The translations under genes and the position numbers were made by a program. DNA of 43,405 nt from Paulinella micropora. Lineage: Eukaryota; Cercozoa; Imbricatea; Euglyphida. The DNA is taken from positions 283,352 through 326,756 of the forward strand of contig BJOX01000280.1 in NCBI GenBank assembly GCA_009731375.1. The letters are read 5' to 3'. The notes below the pieces were generated by a model that was not told the DNA's origin, ran no database searches, and worked only from the letters and a program-made list of their open reading frames with translations. Of the stretch, positions 39,061 to 43,405 are shown one piece after another (within the stretch, counting starts at the first letter, position 1; each line of letters begins with the position of its first letter).

Positions 39061-40590
39061 TATATGTTATGTATGTTATGTATGTTATGTATGTTATGTA
39101 TGTTATGTACGGTATGTACGGTATGTACGTTGCACATTGCAATATGTATCTTATGTATGTTATGTATGTTATGTATGTTATGTATGTTATGTATGTTATG
39201 TATGATATGTATGATATGTACGTTATGTACGGTATGTAGGGTATGTACGTTGCACATTACAATACGTATATTATGTGTGTTATGTATGTTATGTATGTTA
39301 TGTATGTTATGTATGTTGTATGTTATGTTTGTTATGTATGATATGTACGTTATGTACGTTGCACATTACAATATGTATGTTATGTATGTTATGTATGTTA
39401 TGTATGTTATGTATGTTATGAATGTTATGTATGATATGTACGATATGTACGGTATGTACGTTGCACATTACAATATGTATGTTATGTTATGTATGTTATA
39501 TACGTTATGTATGTTATGTATGTTATGTATGTTATGTATGTTATGTATGATATGTACGGTATGTATGTTGATTACAATATGCATGTTATGTATGTTATGT
39601 ATGTTATGTATGTTATGTATGTTATGTATGTTATGTATGTTATGTATGTTATGCATGTAATGTATGATATGTACGTTATGTACGGTATGTACGGTATGTA
39701 CATTATAATATGTATGTTATGTATGTTATGTATGTTATGTATGTTATGTATGTTATGTATGATATGTACGTTATGTACGTTGCACATTACAATATGTATG
39801 TTATGTATGTTCTGTATGTTATGTATGTTATGTATGTTATGTATGTTATGTATGTTATGTATGTTATGTATGTTATGTATATTATATATGATATGTATGA
39901 TATGTACGTTATGTACGGTATGTACGTTGCACATTACAATATGTATTTTATGTATTTTATGTATTTTATGTATGTTATGTATGTTATATGTTATGTATGT
40001 TATGTATGTTATGTATGTTATGTATGATATGTACGATATGTATGATATGTACGGTATGTACGTTGTACATTACAATATGTATGTTATGTATGTTATGCAT
40101 GTTATGTATGTTATGTATGTTATGTATGTTATGTATGTTATGTATGTAATGTATGATATGTACGGTATGTACGTTGCACATTACAATATGTATGTTATGT
40201 ATGCTATGTATGTTATGTACGTTATGTATGTTATGTATGTTATGTATGTTATGTATGTTATGTATGTTATGTATGTTATGTATGTTATAATATGTATCTT
40301 ATGTATGTTATGTATGTTATGTATGTTATGTATGTTATGTATGTTATGTATGTTATGCATATGTATGTTATGTATGATATGTATGTTATGTACGTTGCAC
40401 ATTACAATATGTATGTTATGTATGTTATGTATGTTATGTATGGTATGTATTTTATGTATGTTATGTATGTTATGTATGATATGTATGTTATGTACGGTAT
40501 GTACGGTATGTACGTTGCACATTACAATATGTATGTTATGTATGTTATGTATGTTATGTATGTTATGTATATTATGTATGTTATGTAAAG
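39061..40590 (+). repeat. (ATGTATGTT)n tract with ~13 spaced units
   Basis: A 9-bp unit made of TATG and TATGT. About every 100-150 bp a unit GTTGCACATTACAATATG appears (for example 39249, 39358, 39460, 39779, 39926, 40171, 40394, 40513), usually preceded by TACGGTATGTAC. Confidence 0.88.
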
Positions 40591-40641
40591 GTGGCTACGC
40601 TGCAAGCGGACCGGGACCGACTGCGAGCAGCACTTAGTCAG
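40591..40641 (+). CDS. Exon 22 of the split gene: coiled coil
   Basis: A 51-nt exon after GTTATGTAAAG, with donor AGTCAG|GTTGCG. Phase 0 at both ends. It encodes VATLQADRDRLRAALSQ, with leucines and alanines spaced as in a heptad coiled coil. The acceptor AAAG is weak and has no pyrimidine tract, because the preceding 1.5 kb is a (ATGTATGTT)n repeat. A possible copy of its 5' edge with a CAG acceptor lies at 39021-39033. A 1.3-kb (ACT)n tract follows. Confidence 0.68.
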
Positions 40642-40649
40642 GTTGCGAG

Positions 40650-40650
40650 A

Positions 40651-40706
<56 letters not shown>

Positions 40707-40716
40707 GCACTACTAG

Positions 40717-40782
<66 letters not shown>

Positions 40783-40783
40783 A

Positions 40784-40836
<53 letters not shown>

Positions 40837-40845
40837 ACTACTAGC

Positions 40846-40877
<32 letters not shown>

Positions 40878-40922
40878 TACTTCTACTACTTCTACTACTA
40901 CTACTTTTACTACTACTACTTT

Positions 40923-40984
<62 letters not shown>

Positions 40985-41019
40985 TTGCTGATGCTACTGC
41001 TACTACTACAACAACAACA

Positions 41020-41080
<61 letters not shown>

Positions 41081-41086
41081 TTACTA

Positions 41087-41121
<35 letters not shown>

Positions 41122-41148
41122 AGTACTGCTATAACAACAACAACAACA

Positions 41149-41201
<53 letters not shown>

Positions 41202-41208
41202 CACTACA

Positions 41209-41241
<33 letters not shown>

Positions 41242-41272
41242 GCTACTGCTACTACTACTACTACTACTACTG

Positions 41273-41342
<70 letters not shown>

Positions 41343-41374
41343 AACCACCACCACCACCACCACCACTACTACTG

Positions 41375-41440
<66 letters not shown>

Positions 41441-41460
41441 ACTACTACTAACTACTACTA

Positions 41461-41513
<53 letters not shown>

Positions 41514-41551
41514 ACTACTAGCATAGCACTACTAGCACTACAACAACAACA

Positions 41552-41604
<53 letters not shown>

Positions 41605-41619
41605 CAATGCTACTACTAG

Positions 41620-41655
<36 letters not shown>

Positions 41656-41710
41656 GACTGCTGCTGCTGCTGCTGCTACTACTGCTACAACAACAAGAAC
41701 AAAAACAACA

Positions 41711-41783
<73 letters not shown>

Positions 41784-41784
41784 T

Positions 41785-41879
<95 letters not shown>

Positions 41880-41926
41880 CTACTACCACTACTACTACTA
41901 CTACTACTACCACTACTACTACTACT
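40650..41926 (+). repeat. 1.3-kb (ACT)n tract with GCT and ACA blocks
   Basis: Pure (ACT)n broken by (GCT)n/(ACA)n pairs near 40970-41020, 41100-41150, 41535-41550 and 41655-41712. It ends at a 338-N gap (41927-42264), then (CCT)n. Confidence 0.94.
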
Positions 41927-42340
41927 NNNNNNNNNNNNNNNNNNNNNNNNNNNNNNNNNNNNNNNNNNNNNNNNNNNNNNNNNNNNNNNNNNNNNNNNNN
42001 NNNNNNNNNNNNNNNNNNNNNNNNNNNNNNNNNNNNNNNNNNNNNNNNNNNNNNNNNNNNNNNNNNNNNNNNNNNNNNNNNNNNNNNNNNNNNNNNNNNN
42101 NNNNNNNNNNNNNNNNNNNNNNNNNNNNNNNNNNNNNNNNNNNNNNNNNNNNNNNNNNNNNNNNNNNNNNNNNNNNNNNNNNNNNNNNNNNNNNNNNNNN
42201 NNNNNNNNNNNNNNNNNNNNNNNNNNNNNNNNNNNNNNNNNNNNNNNNNNNNNNNNNNNNNNNNTCCCTCCTCCCCCTCCTCCTCCTCCTCCTCCCTCCT
42301 CCTCCTCCTACTACTACTACTTAAATATGCACTCCTTCAG

Positions 42341-42397
42341 GTAGAGTTACGCTTAAGGAGGGCTGAGAAGGAACAGGCATTTATACGACGCGAACAG
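42341..42397 (+). CDS. Exon 23 of the split gene (last recognised): coiled coil
   Basis: A 57-nt exon after CTACT...ACTCCTTCAG, with donor GAACAG|GTATGT. Phase 0 at both ends. It encodes [19 protein letters not shown], continuing the heptad pattern. The last 31 nt plus the donor are repeated exactly at 42574-42604, with (TATG)n and (TCTG)n between. No stop codon follows, so the gene probably continues beyond the window. A further fragment at 42690-42719 (GATCAG then GTGAAGAGG) might belong to a following exon. Confidence 0.7.
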
Positions 42398-42718
42398 GTA
42401 TGTATGTATGTATGTACGTATGTATATATGTATGTATGTTTGTATTCATGTGTGTATGTATGTCTGTATGTCTGTATGTCTGTGTGTCTGTATGCATCTA
42501 TGTCTGTATGTCTGTATGTCTGTATGTCTGTATGTCTGTATGTATGTATGTCTGTATGTATATGTGAATGTATGAAGGAACAGGCATTTATACGACGCGA
42601 ACAGGTATGTATGTATGTATGTATGTATGTATGTATGTATGCCTGTCTGTATGTCTGTATGTCTGTATGTATGTATGTATGTATGTATGAACGATCAGGT
42701 GAAGAGGAAGAAGAAATG

Positions 42719-42782
<64 letters not shown>

Positions 42783-42823
42783 CCTACCTACCTACCTACC
42801 TACCTACCTACCTACCTACCTAC

Positions 42824-42881
<58 letters not shown>

Positions 42882-42903
42882 GTCTACCTACCTACCTACC
42901 TAC

Positions 42904-42953
<50 letters not shown>

Positions 42954-42980
42954 GTCTGTGTCTATCTATCTATCTGTCTG

Positions 42981-43066
<86 letters not shown>

Positions 43067-43145
43067 CCTACCTACCTACCTAAATACCTACCTACCTACC
43101 TACCTACCTATCTACCTATGTATCTATCTATCTATCTATCTATCC

Positions 43146-43225
<80 letters not shown>
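42398..43225 (+). repeat. (TATG)n/(TCTG)n then (TATC)n/(TACC)n after exon 23
   Basis: Donor-side (TATG)n and (TCTG)n, an exon-23 echo, a short coding-like piece at 42690-42719, then (TATC)n, (TACC)n and (TGTC)n to the 546-family copy. Confidence 0.92.
42574..42604 (+). repeat. Exact echo of the 3' edge of exon 23
   Basis: A 31-nt exact copy of 42367-42397, starting GAAGGAACAGG and ending GCGAACAG, followed by the same donor GTATGTATG. The two copies are 207 bp apart with (TATG)n/(TCTG)n between them. It has no acceptor of its own, so it is read as intronic. Confidence 0.9.
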
Positions 43226-43226
<1 letters not shown>

Positions 43227-43405
43227 ATTAGGGGATGGTGTGGGTGTGCTGGGCCCGTGGTGGGGTGCCTTATGTGTGCCTAGCCATACGCCTATAAGTC
43301 ACATGCCGAAATAGCGACGGGAAGCACAATCCTGTTCCCTCAGGGTGCCCTTTCTCGCTTGTTGAGCCCGGAATAAAACCCACAGTGCTCTGTCGGTTTA
43401 TACTA
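43226..43405 (+). repeat. 546-bp family, start of a copy running off the window
   Basis: Begins AATTAGGGGATGG after (TATC)n and continues to the window edge at TTATACTA. Confidence 0.9.

Overview
The window is eukaryotic and nearly all of it is simple-sequence DNA: (TATC)n, (TATG)n, (TACC)n, (GATA)n, (TA)n, (GT)n, (CT)n, (ATT)n and (ACT)n tracts, broken by assembly gaps and transposon pieces. A tRNA-derived SINE, a LINE 3' end with a nuclease-like C-terminal domain, hairpin elements and spliceosomal introns suggest an invertebrate animal with extreme microsatellite content. A decapod crustacean is my best guess. That rests on general resemblance only; nothing here proves it.

Read past the repeats, the plus strand holds one large split gene crossing almost the whole window. 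I can assemble 23 short exons (18 to 483 nt, about 1,985 nt in all) from 1230 to 42397. Each has an AG acceptor and a GT donor, each is open in the chosen frame, and the intron phases agree at all 22 joins. Introns make up about 95% of the span. The protein, incomplete at both ends, has four parts: a basic/Ser-rich N-terminal part (exons 1-5); a Pro/Glu/Ser-rich acidic part (exons 6-13); a charged, coiled-coil-like Arg/Glu/Lys/Gln part with polyAla and polyGln (exons 14-19); and a Pro/Thr/Asn-rich linker followed by a C-terminal heptad-like coiled coil (exons 20-23). I do not recognise the family. No start codon, stop codon or promoter is visible.

The most striking feature is what I call exon-edge echoes. 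Introns carry many degraded copies of the edges of their own flanking exons, each embedded in microsatellite. Copies of an exon's 5' edge lie upstream of it, and copies of its 3' edge, with the donor, lie downstream. Exon 8 (22963-23017) shows both: nine 5'-half copies before it and about six 3'-half copies after it. Many tracts also read as extensions of the adjoining splice signal, for example GTATGT running into (GTAT)n, GTAGGT into (GTAG)n, GTAGAT into (GATA)n, and (CTAT)n or (CT)n ending in an AG acceptor. This suggests introns that grow by repeated duplication of splice-site-plus-microsatellite segments.

Mobile and satellite DNA lies in the introns. A 546-bp repeat family occurs at eight loci, including a 2.5-unit tandem array at 14030-15399. 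A LINE has fragments at 1563, 27031, 27996, 34044 and 35146. Both families keep a 3' end of the form TCATC(TATC)n and have variable 5' truncation. Two tRNA-SINE copies with (ATT)n tails (10450-11201), three copies of a double-hairpin element, and one fold-back element (16798-16938) complete the set. Nearly all long open frames in the period-4 tracts are artefacts of repeats whose unit lacks stop codons.
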